Origin: an uncultured Paracoccaceae bacterium
Lineage (GTDB): Bacteria; Pseudomonadota; Alphaproteobacteria; Rhodobacterales; Rhodobacteraceae
Reading direction: 5' to 3'
DNA length: 64,000 bases
NCBI GenBank assembly: GCA_937872465.1
Contig: CALMSR010000051.1
Location: 62,001 to 126,000, forward strand
Shown here in pieces: positions 51,519 to 60,647 of this stretch. A model generated the notes under the pieces. It had not been told where the DNA came from. It searched no databases and worked only from the letters and a program-made list of their open reading frames with translations. A program made the translations under genes and the position numbers. Numbering within the stretch: position 1 is the stretch's first letter; each line of letters starts with the position of its first letter.

Positions 51519-52892
51519 TCAGACGTTCAGGAGCAGATGATCCCGCTCCCAGGGCGAGATCACCTGCAGGAAGGTCTCCACCTCGTCGCGCTTGATCGCC
51601 TTGTAGAGCGTGCAGAAATCCGCGCCGAGCACCTCGGTGATCTCCGGGCAGTTCTCGAAGAGATCGAGGGCCGAGAGCAGGTCCCGCGGCAGGGCGCGCG
51701 GCCGGTGATAGGCCTCTCCCGCCACCGCCTCGCGCGGCATGATCGCGTTCTTCATGCCGAGATAGCCGCAGGCGAGGCTCGCGGCCAGCGCCAGATAGGG
51801 GTTGCAGTCCATGCCGACCACGCGATTCTCCACCCGCCTTGCCGCGGGCCCGCTGATCGGCACGCGGATCCCGGTGGTGCGGTTGTCGGGCCCCCATTCG
51901 AGATTGATCGGCGCCGCGCCCCCGGGCACGAAGCGGCGATAGCTGTTGACGTAGGGCGCGAACATGCAGACCACCGTCGGCATGTGCCGCTGCATCCCGC
52001 CGATGAAGGCGCGGAAGTGCTCGGTGGCCGAGCCGTCCTCCGCCGTGAAGACATTCGTGCCGCTGCGCATGTCGACGACCGAATGGTGGATATGCATCGC
52101 CGAGCCCGGCTCGTGCTGCATCGGCTTGGCCATGAAGGTGGCGAAGCAATTGTTCCGGAGCGCGGCCTCGCGGATCGTGCGCTTGAAGAAGAACACCTGG
52201 TCGGCGAGCGCGACGGGATCGCCGTGCAGGAAGTTGATCTCCACCTGTCCGGCGCCACCCTCCTGGATGATGGTGTCGAGCTCGAAGCCCTGCGCCTCGG
52301 CGAATTCGTAGATGTCGTCGATCACCTTGCCGTATTCGTCGACGGCCGACATGGAATAGGCCTGACGCGAGACCATCTGCCGGCCGGTGCGCCCGAGCGG
52401 CGGCTCGATCGGCTCGTTGGGGTTGAGGTTGGGCTTGATGAGATAGAATTCCATCTCCGGCGCCACCACCGGCGCCCAGCCCTCCGCCGCATAGAGCGCG
52501 ACCACCCGCTTCAGCACGTTGCGCGGCGAGACCTTGACCGGCTCGCCGGCGAGGTTCTCGACGTTGTGGATCACCTGCAGCGTGATGTCGTCGGCCCAGG
52601 GCGCCGCAGTGCCCGTGGAATAGTCGGGCTTGAGCACCATGTCGCTCTCGGTCCACTGGAAGGCGTCGTGCATCTCGACGTAGTCGCCGGCGATCGTCTG
52701 GTGGAAGATCGAGGTCGGCAGGAACATCCGGTCCTCGCGCGCGAACTTGGAGAAGGGCATCGCCTTGCCGCGCGAGATGCCGGCGATGTCGGGCACGATG
52801 CACTCGACTTCCTCGATGCGCCGGTCGCCGAGCCAGTCGCGAAAGTGATCGGGCAGGCGCTGGATGCTTTCGCGGGTCGAGGGGGGCGGCAT
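51519..52892 (-). CDS. puuA: glutamine-synthetase-family gamma-glutamylputrescine synthetase (PuuA type)
   Basis: This is a 457-residue ATP-dependent ligase of the glutamine synthetase fold, expected to join glutamate to putrescine. The beta-grasp N-terminal domain covers about 1-120. Catalytic blocks are APEMEFYLI (metal-binding Glu), GGAGQVEINFLHGDP, MHIHHSVVD, NSYRRFVPGGAAPINLEWGPDNRTTGIRVP-type ATP/metal region and NPYLALAASLACGYLGM. AGGAG lies 6 nt before the ATG. It sits 9 bp after agmatinase, so putrescine made by agmatinase can be glutamylated immediately. Confidence 0.87.
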   Translation of the reverse strand: MPPPSTRESIQRLPDHFRDWLGDRRIEEVECIVPDIAGISRGKAMPFSKFAREDRMFLPTSIFHQTIAGDYVEMHDAFQWTESDMVLKPDYSTGTAAPWADDITLQVIHNVENLAGEPVKVSPRNVLKRVVALYAAEGWAPVVAPEMEFYLIKPNLNPNEPIEPPLGRTGRQMVSRQAYSMSAVDEYGKVIDDIYEFAEAQGFELDTIIQEGGAGQVEINFLHGDPVALADQVFFFKRTIREAALRNNCFATFMAKPMQHEPGSAMHIHHSVVDMRSGTNVFTAEDGSATEHFRAFIGGMQRHMPTVVCMFAPYVNSYRRFVPGGAAPINLEWGPDNRTTGIRVPISGPAARRVENRVVGMDCNPYLALAASLACGYLGMKNAIMPREAVAGEAYHRPRALPRDLLSALDLFENCPEITEVLGADFCTLYKAIKRDEVETFLQVISPWERDHLLLNV

Positions 52893-52901
52893 GGAGGTCT
52901 C

Positions 52902-53873
52902 CTAGAGATGGCCGACATCGACCCGCGCGGCCCCCGCCTTCTCGGCGAGGACGCAGAGCCAGTCATGGGCCAGATGCGCGGCGGCGAGCGCGGTGATCTC
53001 GGCATGGTCGAAGGGCGGCGAGACCTCGACGACATCCATGCCCACCAGATCGAGCGGGCGCAGTCCCCGCACCAGTTCCAGCGCCTGCCAGCTCGCAAGC
53101 CCGCCGGGCACCGGCGTGCCGGTCCCCGGTGCGAAGGCCGGATCGAGCGCGTCGATGTCGAAGGAGAGATAGACCGGCCTGCCCGCGGCGCGGCGGCAGG
53201 CGACATCGAGCGCCGTGCCGATGCCGTTGCGATGGACCCAGGGCGCCGTGAGCACCTCGAGCCCTTCGGTCGTGTCATGGAACGTGCGGATGCCGATCTG
53301 CGTCGAGGCGCCGGGATCGACCAGTCCCTCGCGGATCGCCCGGCCCATCATTGTGCCGTGGTCGAGCCGGCCCGGATCGTCCGGCCAGAGATCGCCATGG
53401 GCATCGACCTGGATGAGCGCGAGCGGACCGTGGCGTTCCGCATGGGCCCTGAGGAGCGGCCAGCTCACGAAATGGTCGCCGCCTAAGGTCAGGAGCCGCG
53501 CGCCCGCGGCGAGAATCTCGCTTGCCTGCGCCTCGATGTCGCGCGCGACGGTCTCGGGATGATGCGGATCGATCCAGCAATCGCCGAAATCGACGACCGA
53601 CAGGGATTCCAGCAGATCGAAGCCGAAGGGAAAGGCCTTGAGTTCGGCGAGCTGGACCGAGGCCGCCCGGATCGCCCGCGGCCCCAGCCGGCAGCCCGGG
53701 CGATAGGTGACCGCGGCATCGTAGGGCACGCCCATCACCGCCACGTCGACGCCCGCGAGATCGCGGCTGTAGCGCCGGCGCAGGAAGGACAGCGCCCCGC
53801 CGTAGGTCATCTCCGGAAGGCGCTCCCGGCTCTGTCCGAGACGGAAGGCGGAATCGCCGCGCGCCTCACCCAT
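52902..53873 (-). CDS. speB: agmatinase (arginase/ureohydrolase family)
   Basis: This is a 323-residue binuclear-manganese ureohydrolase, expected to split agmatine into putrescine and urea. Metal-ligand motifs are intact: LTLGGDHF, VDAHGDLWPDD and SFDIDALDPAFAPGTGTPVPGG. The related guanidinobutyrase or guanidinopropionase activity cannot be excluded from sequence. I use the ATG at 53873 (MGEARGD), which overlaps the last 8 bp of the upstream permease gene. Being inside a putrescine transport and breakdown unit supports agmatinase. Confidence 0.88.
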   Translation of the reverse strand: MGEARGDSAFRLGQSRERLPEMTYGGALSFLRRRYSRDLAGVDVAVMGVPYDAAVTYRPGCRLGPRAIRAASVQLAELKAFPFGFDLLESLSVVDFGDCWIDPHHPETVARDIEAQASEILAAGARLLTLGGDHFVSWPLLRAHAERHGPLALIQVDAHGDLWPDDPGRLDHGTMMGRAIREGLVDPGASTQIGIRTFHDTTEGLEVLTAPWVHRNGIGTALDVACRRAAGRPVYLSFDIDALDPAFAPGTGTPVPGGLASWQALELVRGLRPLDLVGMDVVEVSPPFDHAEITALAAAHLAHDWLCVLAEKAGAARVDVGHL

Positions 53874-54666
53874 TGCGCGCGCTCCGGCGCATGTACCAGG
53901 TGGCGAGGCCGACCGCGATCGCCACCACGACGATGATGATCGTGGCCAGCGCATTGATGTCGGGCGAGACGCCGAGGCGCACCTTGGAGAAGATCACCAT
54001 CGGCAGCGTCGAGGCCCCCGGGCCGGTCACGAAGCTCGCCACCACGAGATCGTCGAGCGACAGCGTGAAGGCGAGCAGCCACCCGGCCACCAGCGCCGGC
54101 GCGATCACCGGGATGGTGATGTCGAAGAAGACCCGGACCGGACGCGCGCCGAGATCCATCGCCGCTTCCTCCAGATCCCGGTCGAGCCCGGCGAGCCGCG
54201 ACTGCACCACCACCGCCACATAGGCCATGCAGAAGGTGACATGCGCGATGATGATCGTCGTCTTGCCGCGTCCCGCCGGCCAGCCGATCAGCTGCTCCAT
54301 CGAGACGAAGAGCAGCAGGAGCGACAGGCCGGTGATCACCTCGGGCATCACCAGGGGCGCCGTGGACATGCCGGTCAGGAGCGCCCTGCCCCGGAACCGC
54401 CCGAACCGGACCAGCACATAGGCCGCGAGCGTGCCGAGGATCACCGCGAGCGTCGCCGTGACGAAGGCCACCTGGAAGCTGATCCAGGCCGAGCCGAGGA
54501 TCTGCGGGTCGCGGAAGAGCTCGCCATACCATTTGGTCGAGAACCCGCCCCAGACCGTCACCAGCTTGCTCTCGTTGAAGCTGAAGATGATCAGCGACAG
54601 GATCGGCGCATAGAGAAAGATGAACCCCAGCACGCAGAAGATGCGCAGCAATCCGCCCGCCTTCAC
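53866..54666 (-). CDS. potI: polyamine ABC transporter permease (PotI/PotC type)
   Basis: This is a 266-residue inner-membrane permease with six helices. The conserved EAA loop reads LEEAAMDLGARPVRVFFDITIPVIAPAL. The N-terminal helix ends in FIFLYAPILSLIIFSFNESK, typical of PotC/PotI. The start is GTG at 54666, overlapping the PotH-type stop as GTGA, and its end overlaps speB, so the three are translationally linked. Confidence 0.92.
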   Translation of the reverse strand: MKAGGLLRIFCVLGFIFLYAPILSLIIFSFNESKLVTVWGGFSTKWYGELFRDPQILGSAWISFQVAFVTATLAVILGTLAAYVLVRFGRFRGRALLTGMSTAPLVMPEVITGLSLLLLFVSMEQLIGWPAGRGKTTIIIAHVTFCMAYVAVVVQSRLAGLDRDLEEAAMDLGARPVRVFFDITIPVIAPALVAGWLLAFTLSLDDLVVASFVTGPGASTLPMVIFSKVRLGVSPDINALATIIIVVVAIAVGLATWYMRRSARNG

Positions 54667-55604
54667 GTCGTCTCTCCCTTGTCGGCCTGCACGCTGCGCA
54701 GGATCATGATCGGGACGACCAGGACGATCAGCATCGCGATCGCCACGGCGCTCGCCACCGGCCAGTCGCGGTTGGAGAAGAACTCGTTCCAGAGCACCCG
54801 GCCGATCATCAGCGTGTCGGGCCCGCCCAGCAGTTCGGGGATCACGAATTCGCCGATCGCGGGCACGAAGACCAGCATGAAGCCGGCGATGATGCCCGGC
54901 ATCGAGAGCGGCAGCGTGATGTGGAAGAAGGTGACGAGCGGCCGCCCCCCGAGATCCGCGGAAGCCTCGAGCAGGCTCTCGTCGAGCTTCACCAGATTGG
55001 CATAGAGCGGCAGGATCATGAAGGGCAGGTAGGTATAGACGATGCCGAGATAGACCGCGAAATCGGTCTGCAGCATCACCAGCGGCTGGTCGATGATCCC
55101 GGTCCAGAGCAGGAAGTTGTTGATGACCCCGTTCGAGCGCAGGAAGCCCTGCCAAGCGTAGACGCGCAGCAGGAACGAGGTCCAGAACGGCAGGATCACC
55201 AGCGTGAGCAGCAGCGAGCGCCGCGGCTCGGGCGAGCGGGCGATGTAATAGGCCATCGGATAGCCGACGAGCAGCGCGATGACCGCGGAGACGAAGGCCA
55301 CCTTGATGGAGAAGATATAGGCGTTGAGATAGAGCGGGTCGCTGAGCAGATAGGCGAAGTTCTCGAAGTTCAGCGTCAAGAGCGCCCGTGCCCCGTCCCA
55401 TTCCACCAGCGGCAGGTAGGGCGGCATGGCGATCGCCGGCTCGCTCAGGCTGATCTTGGCGACCACCAGGAACGGGATCAGGAAGAAGACCAGCAGCCAG
55501 AGAAACGGCACGGCGACCACGAGGACGCGCCCGCCGAGCCCCAGCCGGCGCAGAACCGCCGCGGTCCAGCGGAACGGCGGGAAACGCTCGATCGCCCCGG
55601 TCAT
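54663..55604 (-). CDS. potH: polyamine ABC transporter permease (PotH/PotB type)
   Basis: This is a 313-residue inner-membrane permease with six helices and the EAA loop LLEASADLGGRPLVTFFHITLPLSMPGI. FLWLLVFFLIPFLVVAKISLSEP forms the first helix. It pairs with the PotI-type subunit. Its start overlaps the ATPase stop by 4 bp and its stop overlaps the next permease start, a tightly coupled operon. Confidence 0.92.
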   Translation of the reverse strand: MTGAIERFPPFRWTAAVLRRLGLGGRVLVVAVPFLWLLVFFLIPFLVVAKISLSEPAIAMPPYLPLVEWDGARALLTLNFENFAYLLSDPLYLNAYIFSIKVAFVSAVIALLVGYPMAYYIARSPEPRRSLLLTLVILPFWTSFLLRVYAWQGFLRSNGVINNFLLWTGIIDQPLVMLQTDFAVYLGIVYTYLPFMILPLYANLVKLDESLLEASADLGGRPLVTFFHITLPLSMPGIIAGFMLVFVPAIGEFVIPELLGGPDTLMIGRVLWNEFFSNRDWPVASAVAIAMLIVLVVPIMILRSVQADKGETT

Positions 55605-56740
55605 CGGGTCAGCACCACGCCGGCGGTGTCGTCCCAGGCGATCCAGACCTTTTCGTCCCAGGTGAGCGCCTCGTCGTCGTAGCGGGAGAGATTCGCCCGC
55701 GTCGCGCGCACCAGAACCCCGTTCGCGAGCCGGATGCGGAAGATCGAGAGATTGCCGAGATAGGCGACCTCGTCGATGACGCCCTCGAAGGCGTTGCGCC
55801 GGCTTTCCGGCCGTTCGCGGCTCAGCCGCACCTTCTCGGGACGGATCGCGTACCAGACCTGCTGGTTCACCGTGCAGCTCACCCCGTGGCCGACATGGAT
55901 GCTGCCCCCGAGATCCGGCGCCGCGATCTCGACATAATCCGGCTTGTCCTCGGTGACCCGGCCCTCGAAGAGGTTCACCGAGCCGATGAAATCGGCGACG
56001 AAGCGCGACCCCGGATGCTCGTAGATCTCGGAGGGTTCGCCGACCTGGACGATGACCCCCTCGTTCATCACGCCGATCCGGGTGGAGAGCGTCATCGCTT
56101 CTTCCTGGTCGTGGGTCACGACGATGAAGGTGACGCCGAGCGTCTCCTGGATTTTGACCAGCTCGAACTGCGTCTCCTCGCGGAGCTTCTTGTCGAGCGC
56201 GCCCAGCGGCTCGTCGAGCAGCAGGAGCTTCGGCCGCTTGACCAGGCTGCGGGCCAGGGCCACCCGCTGCCGCTGGCCGCCCGAGAGCTGATGCGGCTTG
56301 CGCCCGGCGAACTGGCTGAGCTGCACCATCTTCAGCATGTCCGTTGCCCGGTCGTGGGCCTCCGCGCGGCCGATGCCGTCGCGCTGCAGCCCGTAGGCGA
56401 CGTTCTTCTCGACACTCATGTGCGGGAAGAGCGCGTAGGACTGGAACATCATGTTGGTCGGCCGCTCGTAGGGCGCCTTGCCGGCCATGTCCTGCCCGTC
56501 GATCTCGATGCGCCCCGAGGAGGGCGTCTCGAAGCCCGCAAGCATGCGCAGAAGCGTCGACTTGCCGCAGCCCGACCCCCCCAGCAGGCAGAAGAGCTCG
56601 CCCTTGAAGATGTCGAGGCTCACGTCCTCGACGGCGGTGAAATCCCCGAAACGCTTGGTGATCTTCTGGATGCGGACGAAGGGCGGTTCCGAACCGCCGG
56701 CCCAGGGTTTTCTCAGAGCAACCGGCACGGTCTCGTTCAT
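55601..56740 (-). CDS. potG: polyamine ABC transporter ATP-binding protein (PotG/PotA type)
   Basis: This is a 379-residue ATPase. Walker A is GGSGCGKST, the Q-loop is MMFQSYALFPHMSV, the signature is LSGGQRQRVALARSL and Walker B is LLLLDEPLGALDKK. After the ATPase comes the C-terminal TOBE regulatory domain (about 285-379) with YAIRPEKVRLS. I use the ATG at 56740 (MNETVPVAL); an in-frame ATG 15 codons earlier has no support. It energises the PotHI-type pair. Confidence 0.93.
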   Translation of the reverse strand: MNETVPVALRKPWAGGSEPPFVRIQKITKRFGDFTAVEDVSLDIFKGELFCLLGGSGCGKSTLLRMLAGFETPSSGRIEIDGQDMAGKAPYERPTNMMFQSYALFPHMSVEKNVAYGLQRDGIGRAEAHDRATDMLKMVQLSQFAGRKPHQLSGGQRQRVALARSLVKRPKLLLLDEPLGALDKKLREETQFELVKIQETLGVTFIVVTHDQEEAMTLSTRIGVMNEGVIVQVGEPSEIYEHPGSRFVADFIGSVNLFEGRVTEDKPDYVEIAAPDLGGSIHVGHGVSCTVNQQVWYAIRPEKVRLSRERPESRRNAFEGVIDEVAYLGNLSIFRIRLANGVLVRATRANLSRYDDEALTWDEKVWIAWDDTAGVVLTR

Positions 56741-56809
56741 GGGCGTTCCGAAGCTCCAGACGGCGCTACCCGCCGCGGGCCGCATCGGCGGCGGATTTCC
56801 GCGTCGAGC

Positions 56810-57898
56810 TTATTGTCCGGCGCGCATCCGTGTCCAGAGGCGCGCCAGGCTCCGCTGCGTCGCCGCATCATAGAGTGCCGCGGGAAACAATGCGTCGAGC
56901 ACCTCGCCGGGCGGATAGATCTCGGCATTCTCCCGGATCGCCTCGTCGACATAGGGCTGCGACGCCGTCACCGCATTGGGGAAATAGACGTAGTTCGTGA
57001 TCCCGGCCATGATCTCGGGCCGCAGCACGAAGTCGATGAAGGCATGGGCCGCATCCGGGTTCGGGGCCTCGGCCGGGATCGCCATCATGTCGAACCATTG
57101 CTGCGCCCCTTCCTTCGGGATCGCATAGCCGATCTGCACGCCATTGCCCGCCGCTTCCGCCCGCTCGGCAGCCATGAAGACATCACCCGACCAGCCAAAG
57201 GAGAGGCAGACAGATCCACTTGCCAGATCCTCGATGTAGCGTGCGGAATTGAAGTCGCGCACGAAGGGACGGATGGCGTCCAGCGCCTCCTCCGCCCGCG
57301 CGAGGTCATCGGGACCCGGCGCGGCGGGATCGAGGCCGAGATACTTCAGCACCGCCGGAAGCACCTCCACAGGGGAATCGAGCATGGTGATGCCGCAATC
57401 GGCGAGTTTGGCGGCATAATGCGGGTCGAAGATCAGCGACCAGCTGTCGACCGGCGCATCCGGACCCAGTCGCCGCCGGACCTCGTCGACATTGTACCCG
57501 AGGCCCGTCGTGCCCCAGAGATAGATGGCCGCATGGGCGTTGCCCGGGTCGTAGGCAGCGGCCTTGGCCATCTGACCGGGGTCGAGATTGCGCCAATTGG
57601 GGATCCTGTCGCGGTCGAGCGGCATGAAGACGTCGTTCTTGATTGCGCGCCGCAGGAAATCCGAGGACGGAACGACGATGTCGGCCCCGGAAACCCCCGT
57701 GAGCAGCGACAGTTCGAGTTCCTCCATCGAATCGTAGGTGGTGTAGATCACGTCGATGCCGGTGGCGGCTTCGAAAGCCGCGATCGTGTCGTCCGCGATG
57801 TAGTTTGACCAGTTGAACACGCGCAGGACGCCCCCGGCCGCTGCGGGCGCACCCGCCGCCAGCGCCAGCACGAGAAGCGCGATCCCCTTAGGTCGCAT
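56810..57898 (-). CDS. potF: polyamine ABC substrate-binding protein 1 (PotF type)
   Basis: This is a 362-residue periplasmic receptor with signal peptide (about 1-22). The mature start VLRVFNWSNYIADDTIAAFE is the PotD/PotF first strand. Ligand-box residues appear in LWGTTGLGYNVD and the aromatic/acidic GWSGDVF, and IPKEGAQQWFDMMAIPAEAPN is close to the downstream paralogue's sequence. It lies between the second receptor gene and the ATPase. Two adjacent receptors sharing one permease suggest different polyamine preferences. Confidence 0.9.
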   Translation of the reverse strand: MRPKGIALLVLALAAGAPAAAGGVLRVFNWSNYIADDTIAAFEAATGIDVIYTTYDSMEELELSLLTGVSGADIVVPSSDFLRRAIKNDVFMPLDRDRIPNWRNLDPGQMAKAAAYDPGNAHAAIYLWGTTGLGYNVDEVRRRLGPDAPVDSWSLIFDPHYAAKLADCGITMLDSPVEVLPAVLKYLGLDPAAPGPDDLARAEEALDAIRPFVRDFNSARYIEDLASGSVCLSFGWSGDVFMAAERAEAAGNGVQIGYAIPKEGAQQWFDMMAIPAEAPNPDAAHAFIDFVLRPEIMAGITNYVYFPNAVTASQPYVDEAIRENAEIYPPGEVLDALFPAALYDAATQRSLARLWTRMRAGQ

Positions 57899-57932
57899 AT
57901 GCGGTTCTCCATTCCGAACCGGCAGGCATCCG

Positions 57933-57958
57933 CCGGGGGCCGTCGTCACGGCCCCCGG
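57933..57958 (-). terminator. hairpin between the two polyamine receptor genes
   Basis: CCGGGGGCCGT and ACGGCCCCCGG form a perfect 11-bp stem with a 4-nt loop, about 43 nt after the stop of the upstream receptor gene. It would protect or partly terminate that mRNA before the rest of the pot operon. Confidence 0.55.
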
Positions 57959-58000
57959 GAATGTGGCGCATAACGCGCAGATGCGCAACCTAAAGTAGAA

Positions 58001-59098
58001 CTACTGTCCCGTCTTGACCTGGGTCCAGAGCCGTGTCGTCAGCCGGTCGGTGCGGGCGTCCTTGGCCAGCGTCGGCCAGAGCTTGGCCCGGACCTCCTGG
58101 TCCGGATAGACCGCCGGGTCGCCGGTGATCTCGGGATCGATCAGATCCGTCGAGGCCGCATTGGCATTGGCATAGAACACGTAATTGGTGATGTCGGCGG
58201 AGATCTGCGGCTCCATCACGAAATTCATGAAGGCATGCGCCGCCTCGGGGTTCGGCGCATCCGCCGGGATCGCCATCATGTCGAACCATTGCTGGCCGCC
58301 CTCCTTCGGGATGGAATAGCCGATCTCGATGCCATTGCCGGCCTCGACCGCACGATCCGCCGCGATGAAGATGTCGCCGGAGAATCCGACCGATACACAG
58401 ACCTCGCCATTCGCGAGATCGGAGATGTACTGCGAGGAACTGAAGTAGCGCACATAGGGCCGAATGCCGAGAAGCAGATCCTTCGCCTGCTCCAGTTCGT
58501 CGGCGTCATTGGAATTGGGATCGAAGCCGAGATAGTTCAGCGCCGTCTCCAGCATGTCGGTCTTGGAATCGAGCAGCGTCAGGCCGCAATCCGCAAGCTT
58601 CGCGGCGATCTCGGGATCGAAGATCATCGACCAGCTGTCGACCGTCACATCCTCGCCCAGCCGCTCGCGAACCTTCTCGACATTGTAGCCGATGCCGACC
58701 GTGCCCCACATGTAGATGACGGCATGCTCGTTTCCCGGATCATAGGCCGCGGCGCGCTCCATAAGGTCGGGATCCATGTTCGCGAGGTTCGGCAGAAGGT
58801 CCTTGTTCAGCGGCTGATAGACCCCGGCGCCGATCTGGCGCTGCAGGAAGGACGAGGTCGGGACCACGAGATCGTAGCCCGAGGAACCGGCGAGCAGCTT
58901 CGCTTCCAGCACCTCGTTGGAATCGTAGACGTCGTAGACGACCTTGACCCCGGTCTCGGCCTCGAACTTGGCGATGGTGTCCTCGGCGATGTAGTCGGAC
59001 CAGTTGTAGATGTGCAGTTCGCCCTCGGCGGCAAGCGCCGGGGCGGCCGCCAGCCCGAGGGCCAGCGCAAGTTGCGTCCTGATCTTCATGGTCTTCAT
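58001..59098 (-). CDS. potF: polyamine ABC substrate-binding protein 2 (PotF type)
   Basis: This is a 365-residue periplasmic receptor, clearly a tandem paralogue of the next gene; IPKEG-x-QQWFDMMAIPA-x-APNP is shared, and alignment runs end to end. A signal peptide covers about 1-23 (APALAAEG). The mature start is LHIYNWSDYIAEDTIAKFE. A WSDY rather than WSNY box and GFSGDIF rather than GWSGDVF mark differences in the ligand site. It follows the oxidoreductase gene by 30 bp. Confidence 0.9.
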   Translation of the reverse strand: MKTMKIRTQLALALGLAAAPALAAEGELHIYNWSDYIAEDTIAKFEAETGVKVVYDVYDSNEVLEAKLLAGSSGYDLVVPTSSFLQRQIGAGVYQPLNKDLLPNLANMDPDLMERAAAYDPGNEHAVIYMWGTVGIGYNVEKVRERLGEDVTVDSWSMIFDPEIAAKLADCGLTLLDSKTDMLETALNYLGFDPNSNDADELEQAKDLLLGIRPYVRYFSSSQYISDLANGEVCVSVGFSGDIFIAADRAVEAGNGIEIGYSIPKEGGQQWFDMMAIPADAPNPEAAHAFMNFVMEPQISADITNYVFYANANAASTDLIDPEITGDPAVYPDQEVRAKLWPTLAKDARTDRLTTRLWTQVKTGQ

Positions 59099-59128
59099 CC
59101 TCTCCTGTTGTTGTGCCGACGTCCGGCG

Positions 59129-60436
59129 TCAGACGCCCAGCCGGTCGCGGAGCATGTACCACCACGATCCGACCATGGAATAGGGAACGGCGAAACGGCG
59201 CCCCCCGGGGAAGGGAATCCACGGCACCGCGGCGAAGACGTCGAACCGCGACCGGTCCCCGTCCACCGCCTGGGCCAGGATGCGTCCGAAGAGATGGCTC
59301 CCGACCACGCCATGGCCGCTGTAGCCTTGGGCGAAATAGCTCCGCGCCCCGAGCCGCCCCATCTGCGGCACCCGGCTGAAGGAAATCGCGCAATTGCCCG
59401 ACCAGGCGAAGTCAACGCCCACGCCTGCGAGACCCGGAAAGATCCTGCCCAGCGCCGGCAGGAGCTTGGCCTTGATGTCCGCGGGATCGGTGCCGCCATA
59501 GACCGTGCCGCCCCCGAAGAGCAGCCGCCTATCGGCCGAGAGCCGGTAGTAGTCGAGCACGTAGCGCATGTCCTCCACGCACATGTCGCTCGGAAGGATC
59601 TCCGCGGCGCGCGCGCCGAGCGGCTCGGTCGCGATCATCTGCGTGGAGAAGGGCATGATCCGATCTTCGAGCTCGGGCACCAGATGGCCGAGATAGGCAT
59701 TGCCGCCGAGGATCAGCGCCTCCGGCCGGACCGAGCCGCGGGCGGTGCGCACGACGGGGCTTCCCGCCACGTCCTCGATGGCGGTCACCATGCTCGCCTC
59801 GTGGATCACGCCACCGAGGCGCTCGAAGGCCGCCGCCTCGCCGAGCGCGAGGTTCAGCGGATGCATGTGGCCGCCGCTCCGGTCGAGCATGCCCCCGAGA
59901 TAGGCGTCGCTGCCCAGATGCCGGCGCAGGGCCGCGCGGTCGAGCATCTCGAAATTGTCGTGACCGTGCCGGCGCCAGAGCGCCTGCTTGGCCTCGAGGT
60001 CCTTCATCTGCCGCGCGGTGAAGGCCGTGAAGATGTTGCCGTCCTTGAGGTCGCAGGCGATGGCGTATCTCGCGACCCGCTCCCGGATCAGCGCGCCGCC
60101 TTCCTGCACCACCTTCCCGACGAAATCCGCGGTCTCCCGGCCATAGCGCGCCGTGATCGTCTCGAGGCTCGCATTCAGCCCGTTGACGATCTGCCCGCCG
60201 TTGCGGCCCGATGCGCCCCAGCCGATGCGCGCGCCTTCGAGCAGAACGACCTTGTGGCCGCGCTCGGCCAGCTCGATCCCCGCCGAAAGCCCGGTGAAGC
60301 CGCCCCCGACGATGCAGACCTCCGCCGCGACGTCGCCTTCGAGCGGCGGGCGCTCCGGCGCGGGATTGGCCGAAGCCGCGTAATAGCTGGCCGGATAGGC
60401 GCCGGTTCCGGCCGGATTCAGGACAGGCGCGCTCAT
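59129..60436 (-). CDS. puuB: FAD-dependent gamma-glutamylputrescine oxidase-like protein, second copy
   Basis: This is a 435-residue DAO-family flavoenzyme with EVCIVGGGFTGLSAGIELAERG, IGWGASGRNGGQIVNG and the C-terminal YFAQGYSGHGVVGSHLFGRIL. It is a clear homologue of the protein at 50204-51511 with the same length. Two such enzymes in one unit could act on different gamma-glutamylated amines. GGAGAG precedes the ATG at 60436; a longer frame upstream has no coding character. It is first of the minus-strand polyamine genes. Confidence 0.87.
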   Translation of the reverse strand: MSAPVLNPAGTGAYPASYYAASANPAPERPPLEGDVAAEVCIVGGGFTGLSAGIELAERGHKVVLLEGARIGWGASGRNGGQIVNGLNASLETITARYGRETADFVGKVVQEGGALIRERVARYAIACDLKDGNIFTAFTARQMKDLEAKQALWRRHGHDNFEMLDRAALRRHLGSDAYLGGMLDRSGGHMHPLNLALGEAAAFERLGGVIHEASMVTAIEDVAGSPVVRTARGSVRPEALILGGNAYLGHLVPELEDRIMPFSTQMIATEPLGARAAEILPSDMCVEDMRYVLDYYRLSADRRLLFGGGTVYGGTDPADIKAKLLPALGRIFPGLAGVGVDFAWSGNCAISFSRVPQMGRLGARSYFAQGYSGHGVVGSHLFGRILAQAVDGDRSRFDVFAAVPWIPFPGGRRFAVPYSMVGSWWYMLRDRLGV

Positions 60437-60647
60437 CGTCAACTCTCCGAGCCGATCGGCAATCCCCAGAAACCGAAGGAATGCCGCGCCGCTCGTCGGG
60501 GGTCGATCCTCGGGAACGGGCGGATGGTCCCTACCATCTGTCCGCGCGGGCGCCAAGCCGGGGCAACGACAGGGTGATCGGGACGCCGCGGCAGCCGGTC
60601 TTGCGGCGTGGTGGCCGGGGCTCCGGGCACGGGTCCTCGCGCCCCGC

